Assembly: GCA_030141605.1 (NCBI GenBank)
Contig: JAQGDQ010000048.1
Location: 310,001 to 374,000 of the forward strand
Length of the DNA: 64,000 nt
Reading direction: 5' to 3'
Source of the DNA: Tubiluchus corallicola
Lineage: Eukaryota; Priapulida; Priapulimorpha; Priapulimorphida; Tubiluchidae
The translations under genes and the position numbers were made by a program. The notes beneath the pieces are model-generated. The model was not told where the DNA came from, did not search any database, and saw only the letters and a list, made by a program, of their open reading frames with translations. This document shows positions 15,051-28,400 of the stretch, in pieces. How positions within the stretch are numbered: position 1 is the first letter of the stretch; every line of letters starts with the position of its first letter.

Positions 15051-17425
15051 GTTTAAGTGACCACTGTCCCGTTACTCTTCATTTGAATACAGACTTTTAC
15101 AAAAGTGTTATAACAAAAACATCCAAACAACCTAAAATTACTTGGCATAAAGTCAATGACGGAATAATCCACTCGTATTAAAACGGTTTACATGACATTC
15201 TCAGTAGCATTTCGATTCCATATAACGTCTTACACTGTAATGATCCCATTTGTCAATGTGATGCACTGTGATAGTATCAATAGGTAACGTAATGATATTG
15301 TAAACTCATGTTTGGTTATTAGTGATAAATGCATTCCCAAAACGAGTTGTAAAGATGACAATAACACAGTTCCTGACTGAAACGATCTTGTTGAGCCAAC
15401 ACGTAATACTGCTTTGATCTGGCATCGCACTTGGGTTAGGCTGTGGTAGACCGCATAATGGTATTGTGTCTGAAATTAGGCAACGTACTCGAGCTCTTTA
15501 TCATTACAGAGTTCGTTACGTTAAAAAATCATAAGCAAGAAATGCGTAAAACTAAACTAGCTGAATGTACCGCCGATAATAATTCTCTTAACCTGTTTAA
15601 TGAATTAAATACAGTGAAAGTAACAACAATTTGATCTCTAGTTGTGTCAACGGATTGACCAATAGGAGCGATAATGCTGACATGTTTGCGGGTGAATATG
15701 AACGGTTGTATAATGACTCACCTTCTGTTCTTTGATGTAATTTACGCAGTTTCAAAGTCTCAAAGCAGGCAAAAATGACGGCTCAACTGGTTTTTCAGCG
15801 ATCATTTGATTAACGGCTCAAATTCATTATTTGTTCACATAAGTATGTTATATATATGATGTTATCTCACGGTACTGTACCGCACAGCCCCTTCTCTATT
15901 CAAATATCAAACGTATTGCTAAAGATAAACGTGGTAACATATGTGACAAAAGTAATTATACATCACGTTGTCTTCTCCTGTAACTAAATTTTTGGACTGG
16001 CTTATTATTTTAAAGTATGGGTTTGTGCTGTGTAGACTAGACCAACAGTTTGGGTTTAAGTCAGGCCTGTCTACTTCCATGTGTGCAATGGCCCTCAAAG
16101 AGACAATTAATCATTATATTAATAATTGGTCTGCTGTATATTGTGCGATGCTTGACGCTTCTAAAGCAGTTGATAAAGTTAATTGTCGATTATTTAGATT
16201 ACTTTTGAATAACAACTTATCCAGTAATATTATCCGGTTACTGTTAAAATTTGTATACACGTCAACAAGCACGAGTGAAATGGTCAGATATTAGATCTAG
16301 AGATATTACTGTTTCCTACGGGGTAAGGCACGGTGCTGTATTATCTCCATTGTTAACTGTCGTTTATATTGATGGCTTGTTAGAGAAATTTTAAACTGCG
16401 TCTGACATAGGATGCAAAATTGGTAGTATTTATACCGGTGCATTAGCTTATGCTGATGATATTTCGCTCATTGTTCCTAGTGTAATAGCTCTACAACGCA
16501 TTGTTCTTATATATGTGAAGACTTTGCTATCAAAAGTTTGATATCAATTTTTGCAATGTACAGTGAAACAAGGTAAAAAGTAAATGTAACATCTTTACTA
16601 ACCGCAAATGTCAAGTAAAGTGTTAAAACCCGTTAATCTTACTTGAGGGAACTGCTTTACAATTTTGTAACGATGTAAGTCATGTTTTAACTTATCGTAT
16701 CTCAATACCGATCTAAAATCGGTAAAATTTAGAACGTATTGCCACACGTATTACGGTTCCCAAACATGGAGATGGAGACTAGATGAGATAATTAACTCAT
16801 GATAAGTCGTCATGAAACACAACTGTCAGATAAGTGGCGTCTCAAGAACACATAGATATATATTAACGTTTGTAGCTGATATTTTGCCTCCTCATAAACA
16901 ATTCCAGAAGCGATTTATTAAGTTTTATTTTAAGTGTTTAAACAACAGTAATCACATTATTCGTTATTTTGCTCAGCAAGCTCAGCATTGTTCCGCTTCA
17001 GTTATGTGATACATTAATTTTAGTGTCAATCTCAAACCAATATGGAGTTGATTGTTCTTGTGATGAGTTTAGAATACAAATACAGCGTCTCATTACTGAC
17101 AATCAGCTGGCAGTTATCACATTTATAAAGGAAATTTTATGGGGTATAGAAACCAAGCATTTTTATTTCTTTAGGCGGTCTGAACTATAATGAAATTTAA
17201 ATTATTTGACCATTTGTTGAGACCAAAATGATAACATAGTTGATGCTATGGGTTTCTTCTTCTTATTTTTTTTACTTTGCTTTAATAAATTATCGAACTT
17301 TTTTCCCTTAACATGTACAGCTTGAACTAATTTATTGTTATTCTTATCATTTGTTGTTTTTCTTTGTGTATTTATTGTACCGCAAACGAGTACGAATAAA
17401 TGGTAAAAATAAATAAATAATATTC
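15045..17425 (+). mobile_element. Decayed CR1-like LINE: endonuclease C-terminus, linker and reverse transcriptase
   Basis: Conceptual translation in shifting frames gives, in order: SDHCPV (the SDH motif of an AP-type endonuclease) near 15055; a linker with a CGRPHNGIVSEIRQRTRALY segment near 15436-15500; AGEYERLYND near 15690; KNDGSTGFSSDHL near 15775; KDKRGNICDKSNY near 15920; QQFGFKSGLSTSM near 16046 and DASKAVDKVN (catalytic region A); a GVRHGAVLSPLL block; AYADDISLIVPS (the YADD active site) near 16450; and post-RT sequence with RTHRYILTFVADILPP near 16840. Stops and frameshifts interrupt it repeatedly, so it is dead. The 3' end is A-rich with AATAAATAAATAA at about 17408. The 5' part, including most of the endonuclease, is missing. 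CR1 placement is by memory of motif layout; a related clade is possible. Confidence 0.88.
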
Positions 17426-18062
17426 TCGCTATCTCTCTCGCTTCTTTTTCTCTCCCACTCGCGCTTTCTCTCTGGTAGTCTACGTAATACTTATTCTAGT
17501 ACATATTTGTATGTTTGGTTGTTTATCTTTTTTTATGTTAATTCAATCAAAAGAATCAGTATGCATGTTCAGGATTTTTCGCCCTGGGCTTCGCCATTCC
17601 TACTCAGTACTGAGCATTCTAGTTTTGTTATGGAAATTATTTGCATCAAAAGAACATCATGTGCCATTTTTGCTACTTTTCCATTTGTGCCGTTTTTACC
17701 ATTCTTCTAAAACTTTATATAGATAGATGAAGTTAACTACGTGGTATATAAATGTTGTATTATCGTGACAAGGAACGTACGTGCACGTGAATTTGTGAAG
17801 GTTCAAACTGACATTTTCTCACGCGTGTGTCACTGTTATTATGGCAATTACGGTATACAGCTAGGTCTCAATAATTTCCCTCTACAGTAAAAGTAACCGT
17901 TTCAGTAATCATAGTGTTGAAAGAAAACTTCGTTAAAGAAATGTGGTCGTGCACGAAATCACATTTGACCGCATAGCCTATATGTGTTCACTACATAAAG
18001 CACCTTCGTCGCATCAACTAATTTTTTGGCTCCACCACACTGTTGTATGGCTGGCTGTTACC

Positions 18063-19212
18063 ATGAAGAAAAGGACAGTACTGATGATCGTTTTTTATAC
18101 TTTTCTGTGTTTTAACCTTGGCCCAATAAGTGCAGCGCAATTACAAACTCTTCTCAGGAAGATTCTCGCTATGCTCAAAACGATCTCGTGCCCCGAAGAA
18201 TTTCAAAAAATAGAGGGCCATTGCTACAGATTTTTCAGTGACGGGTCTCTGATGGGCACGTGGAATAAAGCAAAGGAAATTTGTGAAAACCTTGGACCTG
18301 GTGCTGGTTTGGTTAGCATTGAGAGTCACAGGGAACAGGAAATTGTTGAGAATGAGATAAAAGAGCGGAATCTTGACGAAAGATTACGTGGTAAGATTTC
18401 AGTAATATTAAAGGAGTACCAAATGTGTAGAAATAAAGTAAAAAACTTAGATGTATATTGAGAATTTCTCTGGAGACTTCTAGGTAAACTTAACTCCTTC
18501 CTGACTATTCAATAGTTTTCACACAACTATTAAATATATAGTAGCTGCCATGGATATGTCATTTAGAACGCCTTTTCTAGTTGTCATGATCCATTTCTTC
18601 ATGGGTATGTCATTTGGAAGGCCGTTTATCTTTGCTATGAAATCAGTATAATCGCAACAAATTTAGACTGTGTAGTAATTCTATTATGACGTTAGAATAT
18701 AACTGGCTATAAAAACTTATTGCGCGAACAAGAACGAGAACAGCATCACAGCGAAACAGACAGCTTTATAGAGTTATTCCAGAAAGGAGTAACTAAATTA
18801 AAGCACATTTATAAAAGAGAAACTAAATTTTCTTCTACTATTATCAACTTCGTTTTTATGGCCGTTTTAATCAAATTAGAAAGCGACAAGTTCCTGGTAA
18901 ACAATCGTAAGTCTATTCTTTCACTAATCATACTTTTTTTAAATAAAACTGCCTGTAGATCAGAACAGAGGGGTATTTTGGGGATACTGGATTGGAGGAA
19001 CAGACCGCTACGACGAACAAGATTGGATATGGGACGCCACCCATCAGGAGTTTTACTACACCAACTGGGCCGAAGGTCAACCAAATAATGCTCAAGGTCA
19101 GGACTGTGCATATTTAGCAGTGAAAAGTGGATACAAGTGGAATGACAGGAAGTGTAACCGTGATGGATCCATGATTCCCATATGCGAGTGGATGGACAAG
19201 TCTAAGTTTTAA
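18063..19212 (+). CDS. Secreted single-domain C-type lectin, two exons, 193 aa
   Basis: Exon 1 is 18063-18390 (phase 1 exit, donor G/GTAAGA) and exon 2 18959-19212 (acceptor CTGTAG). The start is set at the ATG of MKKRTVLMIVFYTFLCF, a clear signal peptide cleaved near residue 25; an in-frame upstream ATG at 17943 would bury it. One long-form CTLD follows: CPEEF...HCYRFF (Cys43 and Cys54), then WIGGTDR (residues 120-126), NWAEGQPN (145-152), Cys159, WND (170-172), Cys175 and CEW (185-187). The Ca2+/sugar site has QPN, neither the mannose-type EPN nor the galactose-type QPD, but the WND ligands are intact. Calcium-dependent sugar binding is therefore plausible but its specificity cannot be read. 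Such lectins commonly serve in innate recognition; that role is inference. The 568-bp intron holds a short direct repeat near 18550 and 18602. Confidence 0.9.
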
Positions 19213-22200
19213 TAGACAATACTCGGACTCCTTTTAAATTATTTGCTCTGAACTAGCCATGAGCTAATGAGCTTATTTGCTCTGAGCTAATTAATGTGTG
19301 CAAGATACGCCATATGATGGCATTAATGATTAAACTACAGGGAGTGAACAGTTCCTAAACCACAACAACACTGGGTTACCTTTACAAGATTTTAAAACGA
19401 CTTCGTTGTAGTGCCATATTGCCAGTGTGCTATAGTGCCTTCATTGCCATACAAGTGTACATAGTCTACTTTCATACATGTTATTTTACACTGTTTTGAA
19501 TTTAAAATAGGCAGTAGTTTTAAACTGGTATACAGGTTTATTGACTTATAATAATCACCTATTTAAACCAGTTTTATGAAAAACGATCTACACATATGTA
19601 TACAAACGCCATAATGCTCTTTACAGTCTTTGTATAAGTGTAGCTAGATCGTTTTAATCGTACGTAGACTAGGGATGAACATTCTCTACCAGAATGCTAT
19701 TTCGAATCGAATTGAAACTGCGACTTTCGAATTCGAATCAAACCGAAAGTCAGTATTTCGACTTCGAATTGGGTTTGAAAGATTGTCGAACAAGTTTTCA
19801 AACCAGTAGTAAAAAGTGGTCTTACAAAGATCATGTATATAGTACTTGACTTTATTTTGCTGTAAAACTACTATTAGTTTATTAAAAATTTTGCACAGAA
19901 ACTGCAGCGAAATTGTGCTATTTGCATGCTGTTTCAAATATTTTGATAATAAAGAACAAATGTGGCTGAAGTGCTGAATTGTTCGAATCTATAATTTTAG
20001 GTTCGAATAGTTTTTTCGTTTTGATTTCTTTTCATCGAAAGAGAGGTTTCTTTTCATACGTGCAACTTTTGCATACACATAAATGCTTTCAGTAATTATA
20101 TAAATCATTAATGATTAATTGTTTTTTTGTTAATTCACAAAGTGAATACATTACTTGCACAGGTATTCTCCACTCTCGTGAAATAAATAACACTGCTCAG
20201 CACTCACACTGCAACACTAACTGATGTGTGATGAAAGACACAAGACTTCACTTCTAAGACGAAAAATCTGCAAAGTAAAATTAAAGAAATTAATGAAGTT
20301 ATAAAATTACTAGAACTGAAATGTTTTATAATGATGAAGGCAAAGCAATTTGAACTTAAATAGCTCTACAACAGTCAGAAATGAAAATTATGTGCATGAA
20401 CGAATTATCTTCGGTATCAGTTTGTTGCTGCTACCATATCCACTCGACCACTCCCAATTCAACAGTGAAAGTATGCAACCAGAACAAAGAAATACCATAA
20501 GTGAAAATTAATTGATAGATAAACATTTCATTATACATGTATTTTAACAGTTACATTTCTTACACAACACACTTTATAGATACATCTAATTGTGAAACTT
20601 ACCTAATACACACTACACCTATCTATGACTTCACAAGTAGAAATGAATAGGCAATAACACTAGGAAAAGTAACAGTAGGACAAACAAGGCAACAGTTGTA
20701 CATAGACTAATTCACGTGGCTTTGCAACCGATGTGAATTTACTCTATATGTAATTCTGGGTGAGTAACAACTAGTCAACTATATGAAAACTAACAAATAA
20801 TCAGTATTAATTTCATTCACGCAATTTTTTTCATTGATGGAGGGTGGCTGAAACCACCTTTGCTGATTCAGTCTCTTTTCAAAAGATGATCCTTAAAAAT
20901 TATATAGGTGTGGGGCTTGCCACAGCTATTCAATTCGCAAAAGGCCCCGTTTTTGAGTGTTGGATTCGGGCTTACAGTACATCAAACTATATAAAGAAAT
21001 GCCACCCAAATGACAGAACTACAATGTTGAAAACTCTGTCAGAAATTTCACTGAAAAGAAATATTTAATGCATTAAGAAAAATGTTTTGCATCAAAATAC
21101 TTAAACTAATGAATGAATGTTGCAGAATCATTCATGGTATATAAAGATCTAACAGACAACATGAAATTTCGATAAAAACTTAAAATGAAAATAAACATAC
21201 TATTCTATTCTACACAAATCAAAACAACTACCTCTAATGTTTCTATCAGGTGCCTCTAAGCAATCAACATTACAGTGTACAAATTTAGCTAATACACAAA
21301 GAAGGTATTTATAATCTGGGCCATTTATTTTATGTAACAAGCTTATAATATACAAATATGTCTATTTACAGTAGCAGCTGACTCGTTGAATGTTCACACG
21401 CAAAGGGATTATAAAGAGAGATTACAACCTCTACATTAGAAATATAACATTAAATCAAACAAAAAAATCAATCAATCACTGGCACCCACATGAAATGGAA
21501 TGATGAGTAAAAGAGCTTATGCAAGGAACTGTAAATGATTGTACACGCCATCAGTAACAAATGTAGCAAAAACAAAGTTAACAATGGTAAAATATAAAGT
21601 TGTATTTACTATAATCGAGTAACAACTTGTTTATACTTATCAATATAAAATACTTAAGATACCATAGTACTATTATATCCGCCTATGATGCGTCCTATAT
21701 CGCATTATTACAATTGAAGAATGGAACATTGTTAATCAGTGGTAAGACAATATCATGTCAATCATTAGGACAATTACACCTGACATTTGTATCTTTTCCT
21801 GGCTAAAACAAAACTAATTAATTGTAAAGAATAATATGGAGGCATTACTATCATATAAACTGGGACTCAACACAAAAATGTCCTGTTTTATAAGTACTTG
21901 TGATTGTAGAGCCTGCTTAATCTACATCGCCATTAGTAATCTGTATACATAGCACACCAACAATGAGCATGTCATTAACTTGAAGAAGCTACCTTGCATG
22001 GTAATACTTTTTATAGACTAAAATATGCCACGAAGAGTAGTACTTAGCGATTGACATAATTCACCACCATTTACAATGTTTTTAGGGTTGCTGCATCACT
22101 GCAACAATGACACTGCTATTCCAAAGAACCTGCTATTCCATTTTTACAATGCTAAAAAATGCTGTAGTTTAATAATTATGAACTGTAAGACAATGGTTTC

Positions 22201-22497
22201 TTAATTTTAGTCATATTTTTTGGCAGAAACTAAATATGCCTAGAAAATAATGACTGAAATAACGTCATGGTAGCAAAGCAAGAATTCACAATAGGAACCA
22301 AGTGTTGTTCAAAAAGTGATGAGCACATACAATACTCAGTATACAGGTATATCACTAAACAGGTATATCACATGCGACATTTTAGACCATATGAAGCATA
22401 ATGTATTAAAACATGAAAAAATCAGGGCAGAAAGTGTATCATTAAAAGTGCATAGAAAATAATTAACTAAAATCAGAACCTAGTAGATTTCGCAGCA
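19213..22497. other. Gene-free interval between the lectin gene and the 3' end of Numb
   Basis: No coding exon is seen. A weak poly(A) variant ATTAAA (19329) may serve the lectin. A hairpin lies at 19582-19655, followed by TTCGAA-rich sequence (19700-20010) that looks like a decayed mobile element. Sequence from about 20.5 kb to 22.5 kb is probably partly Numb 3' UTR. Confidence 0.45.
19582..19655. repeat. Imperfect inverted repeat, about 25-bp arms
   Basis: AACGATCTACACATATGTAT at 19582 is mirrored by the minus-strand reading of 19629-19655 (AACGATCTAGCTACACTTAT), with a 22-base loop. Just downstream, several TTCGAAT-type motifs occur on both strands. It may be the end of a palindromic transposon relic. 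Confidence 0.55.
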
Positions 22498-25400
22498 TCA
22501 CATGTGCACCTCGAATGCCCTTACACCACCTTGACCAGTATTTGACGAGAGGAATGGATTGTTAGGGTTTTGAGATGCCACAGCTGCCCACTGTGCGTCA
22601 AATGGATCTGTTCCATTTGAAATTAGACCTCTCTGATGAACTGCTTGCAATTGGGATACTGCCCTATCTAAAAATGATATTCAATGCACTAATAAAAGCA
22701 TACAATTAACCACACAGTTTTCAACTATTTTATTAAGGAAACAAAGTGAAAATTAAGCAAAGCCAGACTTCTTTCTTTTTGAGAAATTGTTGGAAATGAC
22801 CATTTAGTTGACTTGTTGTATTTCAAGGTCTTGCAATAATATTCTACTTTAGGACGCACGGAGTACTGGAAGAAAATATAATGTATAGGAAACACTAAAG
22901 TGAAATTATAATGTTGTTGTAACACAAGTTTGGCACGTACACGCAATTATCATAGTAATTAAGTAGTTTTTGGGCATTTTATCTATGCATGTTTGCATGT
23001 ACTTTACATTTTATTACTTAGCACTTTAGCAGCAAAATCTAAGTGAATCAAAAATGCATAGAGCAAAATTACTAACCATGTTGAGAAGATAAAGATGCAA
23101 CATCTATGCTTTGGCTGCGGAGATGTGGTGCTCTTCTTGGTGGTGGAAACGGTGCCACCATCCTCTGTGAAGTCCCATTTGTCGTCTGCCATGAACTACT
23201 CCAATCTACAAGAGAAATATCTTCCAATTATAGCTATGTAAGATGTTTTTATAATTGAATTTGATTCGTAAAAGTACTGCAGAAGGGAGCAAATAAATTA
23301 AGTGCTTGGTTTGAAAAACTGTTTCTCAAAATCAGTCACTCAATTCCTCTGCTCATCTAAAAATATGGAATGCAAGCAAGAATTTCTGATGATAATGCCA
23401 TGAAAACAAATGTCATCAAACAGTGTAAAAACTTCAGTGCTTAATTCAGTCAGTGCAAAAGTTTATTTGATATTTAATGAAAATGCACCAATGAAATATA
23501 AACTACAGAATACAATAAACATGATCTGCAAAAATCATTGAAAATACTGCAGAAAAACAGGCCAGCAAATGTCCTTTATATTAGCACAAATGGTAACGAG
23601 AATTAAGCAAATAGAAAAAAAATGGCAGATGCCTACAAAAAATGATCTAGGCACATACACCGGAAAACAGCACAACATGGATATTTACAGAGTTCAATAT
23701 GAGCACTAATATGCAGATTACCAGCTAAACTCATGCCAGAAGAGATGGTGTTTCTCTTCTTCAAGAAGTCAAATTCTTAGAGCTTACCGATTGTTCGACT
23801 AGAGGTATGTTGTGGATGTTGTGCTGTCCATACTACCTGTGTAGGTGCATGCTCATCCCCATGGTAAACAGGTTGCTGCTGCGAAATCTCGAAAGGGTTA
23901 CCTGATGGTCCACTCCATGATGGTGCAACTGACTGAGGCGCTGTATTGCAAAAGATAAACTCTATGAAGATAATAATATAATTGAGGCCCAGAATAATGT
24001 TTAAATGCATTCCATCAGAATTTTGCACCAATTTTGTTATGTACTCCAAACCCTTTGGACTATGCGTATAGGTAATGACACCATTTGCATTTAATATTTG
24101 GCTGTTGATAAAATATCACTTTCACTTGCTGAGCAAAAAAGTTCTCAACAATAAGAATTTTTTTGATTAATACATTAGTAATAAAACTACTGTCATTTTC
24201 AGGGTTATTCAAATTGTTGTTTTATTCAAGGAATTTTTGTAAATTTGATTCTTACATAAAAATTCCTGACAAAATAGGCACATTTAGGCTAGTCACCATT
24301 ATTGCAGTTAATTTAGAACAAGATCACTGCTAAGATATGAAATGAACAATGAAATTACCCTTACAGTTTCAGCATGTACAAATAATGAAAAGAATACATG
24401 CACACAAGCTAATGACCAATTTGCATTTTATCTAGATGTGTATGTATTCTACACTATAGAAAGAACAAAATAATTATATAAATTTACTGCAAGTACTGTA
24501 AGCTTGTTTACTTTTCCCAAATTCAAGCAAAAATTTGTTAAATAACACAAAGTCCTTTCAAAAAATCAACAAATTAAAAAAACTGAGACAAGATTATCTA
24601 TCGAGTACAAATAGCTACCAAACTCCCAAAAAGTCCGAATAAAATACCTTGGACATAATGCGTGGCTTGTTGCGGCACCTGGTGGCTGTGTGGATCGGAG
24701 TCTTGTCTTCGCGTAAGGCTAAACATGTCCTCCGAAATTTGCTGGCAGAGGGAGCTGATTGTTTCTTGATTTCCCTCCTTTGTAGGTGATGCTTCAGGTA
24801 TTGGACTTCCTGTAAATTAAGAAATTAAATGAATATTGTTTCAACAAGAACCATTGGGATTCTAAATTTCAGAGCAAGATTGGATATGCAAGTGTTAATT
24901 TTTTACATTGAAATGACACCTATTCTGCCATTGCTACACTGGGCAAGAATATAGCCAAGTACCCAAAACAAGCCTTACAGTACAGAAACCGGAAAAGTCA
25001 TTGCATTTCTGTTATATTGTATATATATATATATTTGATATATTACGATATATTATACATATATATATAAACATATGAAGGTTACGCGTGACAGAATGAG
25101 AGCCAAACAAAAATATATTCCTTCGATAAAGCATCTCAAATGGTAGTTGTGGACAAAGCAGTAGACAAAACTAACTCATTCTGACAGATCAGACAAGTTG
25201 TAGAAGCTTCAACAAAATTAATATATCGTAAAAATAAAACATTATACTCTTTATAAGAAAAGAAATACCTGGCCCATTGAGACCAAAGATCTGTTCCCGT
25301 CTCTCAACAGTCGAAGGGAGATCACTGAGTCGCAAAGATAACTGTCTTTTGAACGGTGAAGTTCGGCCTATGCTGCCAAAACGACCAGAGCCTTGACGCT

Positions 25401-28400
25401 GTAGCAATTCCCGTGAAGCGTGCGGTCGTTCTATGGCATATGGATTTTGAACATTCTCTTTAGGTGGTTCTGGCGGTGGATCTAAAAATAATTTTTAAAC
25501 CTCTTTATAGGTCTATCTGCTTAGGATTGTAGTTCTTAATCAGGTAAAACTTTTATCTGTGTAGAAAATAACCAAACAGCCGAGATACTTAATTTGTGCA
25601 CTGCAAAATGCCGAAAGCAACAATTTCGTAAATTATTTTACTATTTAATATTTTATTTTATTTTTAGGAATTTCAGGAATATATTTTAGGAATGCTTGAT
25701 GTCACAATGACTAAAATTATCAATGAGCATAGGAGTTACAACTGCATTTTTTTCAAATACCAAGACATTATTAATTCAGTTTACAAAGTGAATTCACTAT
25801 ACAATAGCCTCATTAGACTCACGGTTAATAGACTCAGCCACTTAATTGACTGAAAAACGTGTGGTACAGGTTGCTCCTATTCAAATGTATATAAAAACTG
25901 TCGATAACTGTCTCAAATAACTCTGCATAATTGACTCAATATTTTTCCTTCACGTACTTAAAATAAGACACTTGTGAGTGGTCAAAGAGCTTTTACTGCT
26001 TTTACGTCATCTTTACATCGAGTTTGTGCACTATAATGTACGTAGACAGTCACGTTAGGTACAGCTTTATTTGTAAGCAGGTACAGTTCGTTTATCACGT
26101 GCTAATACGTTAGCATAGCGATTTTGCTTTGAATCTGTCACACCCTCATTCGTTGCAATTAACCTTGTTATTTCTGGAAGCTAAACATTTAGTCACTTGC
26201 CCAGCGGTTTGCTTTTGAAGTTCCTACTGCTTTTCACAGGGAATCACCAACTGCAGCTCAAGCCTAGGTGACTAGGTGTTTTGCGTGAATATGTACCGTA
26301 TACAGCAACAGATCTTCAACATTTTTATCACTATGAGAATTTCATAAACAAATTTCTTTTGAAATGAAGCAACCGACCTTGCATTAATTTTTAGTGGTAA
26401 TAATCAGATTTGTGAGAATTTTTATTTTCTGCTTTTATTAATTCACGTATACAAATCAGTATTCTTAAATAATTGCACATAGGAATTTTGACACTAATTC
26501 ATTTCTAAAATTCATTTGAGGCCTTTACAATGCATATTAAGGTAATGAGTCATACTTCTACAGTAGTAATAGGCTACATCCTTCAGCTAATTGAAGCCGG
26601 TTAATTGGGTCAAAACACTTCCATCCCAAAGTGAGTCTATTAAGTGGCGCCTATTGTACCTTTGCATGAAGCTCAAATGTGTTATTACTAATTCAGTAAG
26701 TTTTTAAATCCGTGTTTCAGTTCAAGTTAGCAGTAAAATGATTTCACATTTTATAGGTAAATTTTGAATTCATGGTAAATGCGGCACAATTTAAGCAAGG
26801 AATTCTCAAGTTTTTAAAATCTTACACAAAGTAAACCAATCTTAATCACTAAATTTAAGATGCACATATGAGAAGAAAACTAACTGGCAGGTTTAACTTC
26901 CTGTGGATCCATCAGCCTGTCAGTGAGCGGCACCTGGCGGAATGAACCAAAACGAGTGAAACTGGCTTCGTCCTGGTTGAATTGAACTTGTACAGACTCT
27001 TTGTCTCGTTTTTGCTTACGTTCCAGACATACAGCAAAGGCACATCCTACAGCATGACTCAACCTCTCTCCCTGAAAACGGTAAGTTACTTTCAGCATAA
27101 AAATTCCAAATCTTTTTATGCTCTGACGTGCTTTTATTTTTAGTTACACTGTCAATTATTAGTATCTACACTTTCTCGCGTGAAAATTTCAAAATTTCGT
27201 TTTTATTTTACATTTACATTTTCTAACTGTATATATATAGATGTGGGTGAACAAAACTAAGCTTACAGATTCCTTTACAGCAGTAAAACCATGACACATC
27301 CACCGCCTAGTTGTTCCATCTCGGCAAATATAACTGAAGCCTTTCTCAAAATTTCTGTCCGGTGCGCAAAACGACACCTTCTCTATTGTTTGATCAACTA
27401 TTAGACCCTGCCAAAAAAAGAAAACTTACAACGTACCTAAAAACGTTATAGTTCTGATACCTTATTGCTACATTATTACAAAATTTTTTGATAAAACAGA
27501 CACCTCCTTCCAAATATAACCAAAAATCCCGAACATTATGAAGCATTAAATTGACAAATACTGCAAAAAAAATAAACTGGCACACTTGGTATAAAGATAT
27601 GTACAAAAGAAAAAAATCCACTTGAGGCATAGCCCAAAGAATTTCACGGAAACTGGCAAACACCATGCAAGACTTAAATAAACAAATTTTCATAATATCA
27701 ACAAATTTCACCTATACCTCTGTGATTGAAATTGTTTTTTACAAGAACCACATTTACATTAAGTGCCACATTGAACTTGCTGATTTTTGCTCATCTAAGT
27801 AAAGAGATTGGAAAGGTTCTATTTCAAGGGAAAATAAGAAATAGCATTGAAAAAACAAACTCGAACTTGAATAGAAAAAAATTTCGGTGAACTGTGGACC
27901 CAAACTTATATTCCAAGTTCCTTTTTAGTTTTTAACAGAAAAATTTTATACAAGTGAAGCATTTTCTACAGGAAATTTCGCTGCAAGTAAATTGGCAAAA
28001 TCAAAAATTGAGCACATTTTCACAAAACAGATTATGAACTATTCGTTGAATGATGCAACTTCACTTGGGGTCAAATTCAAGCACATTCACAAAGCAGACA
28101 GTGATATCTATGGAAACGCAAAGCTTCACTCTGTAAAGGTAATGAAGTGGACAGTGGCAAAAATTAGCTTGCAGGCTGCTATGATCCACAAAATGCAGCC
28201 ATGCTATCAAGTTTAATTGCATTACAGCCACTAAAGTGAGACATGAGCAGTACTGTATCCAGTTAAGTGACACAGTCTACATCCGATACAGAAGCAGATA
28301 TTCATCCATAATTCAGTAACCAATTAGCTGAACAAGCTTGACTAAGAGTAAAATGTGATTGCTGCATTGAGTGCGGGTTGGCAGCACAGCGATTAAGCCA

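Noticed and set aside
18720-19111. Overlapping ORFs of 122 and 100 codons at the second lectin exon
   Set aside because: They run across the intron/exon border in other frames; the C-type lectin frame explains the conserved part.
27394-27711. 105-codon minus-strand ORF in a Numb intron
   Set aside because: Ends at the acceptor of the Numb exon beginning at 27407 in a different frame; hydrophobic by chance from T-rich intron sequence.
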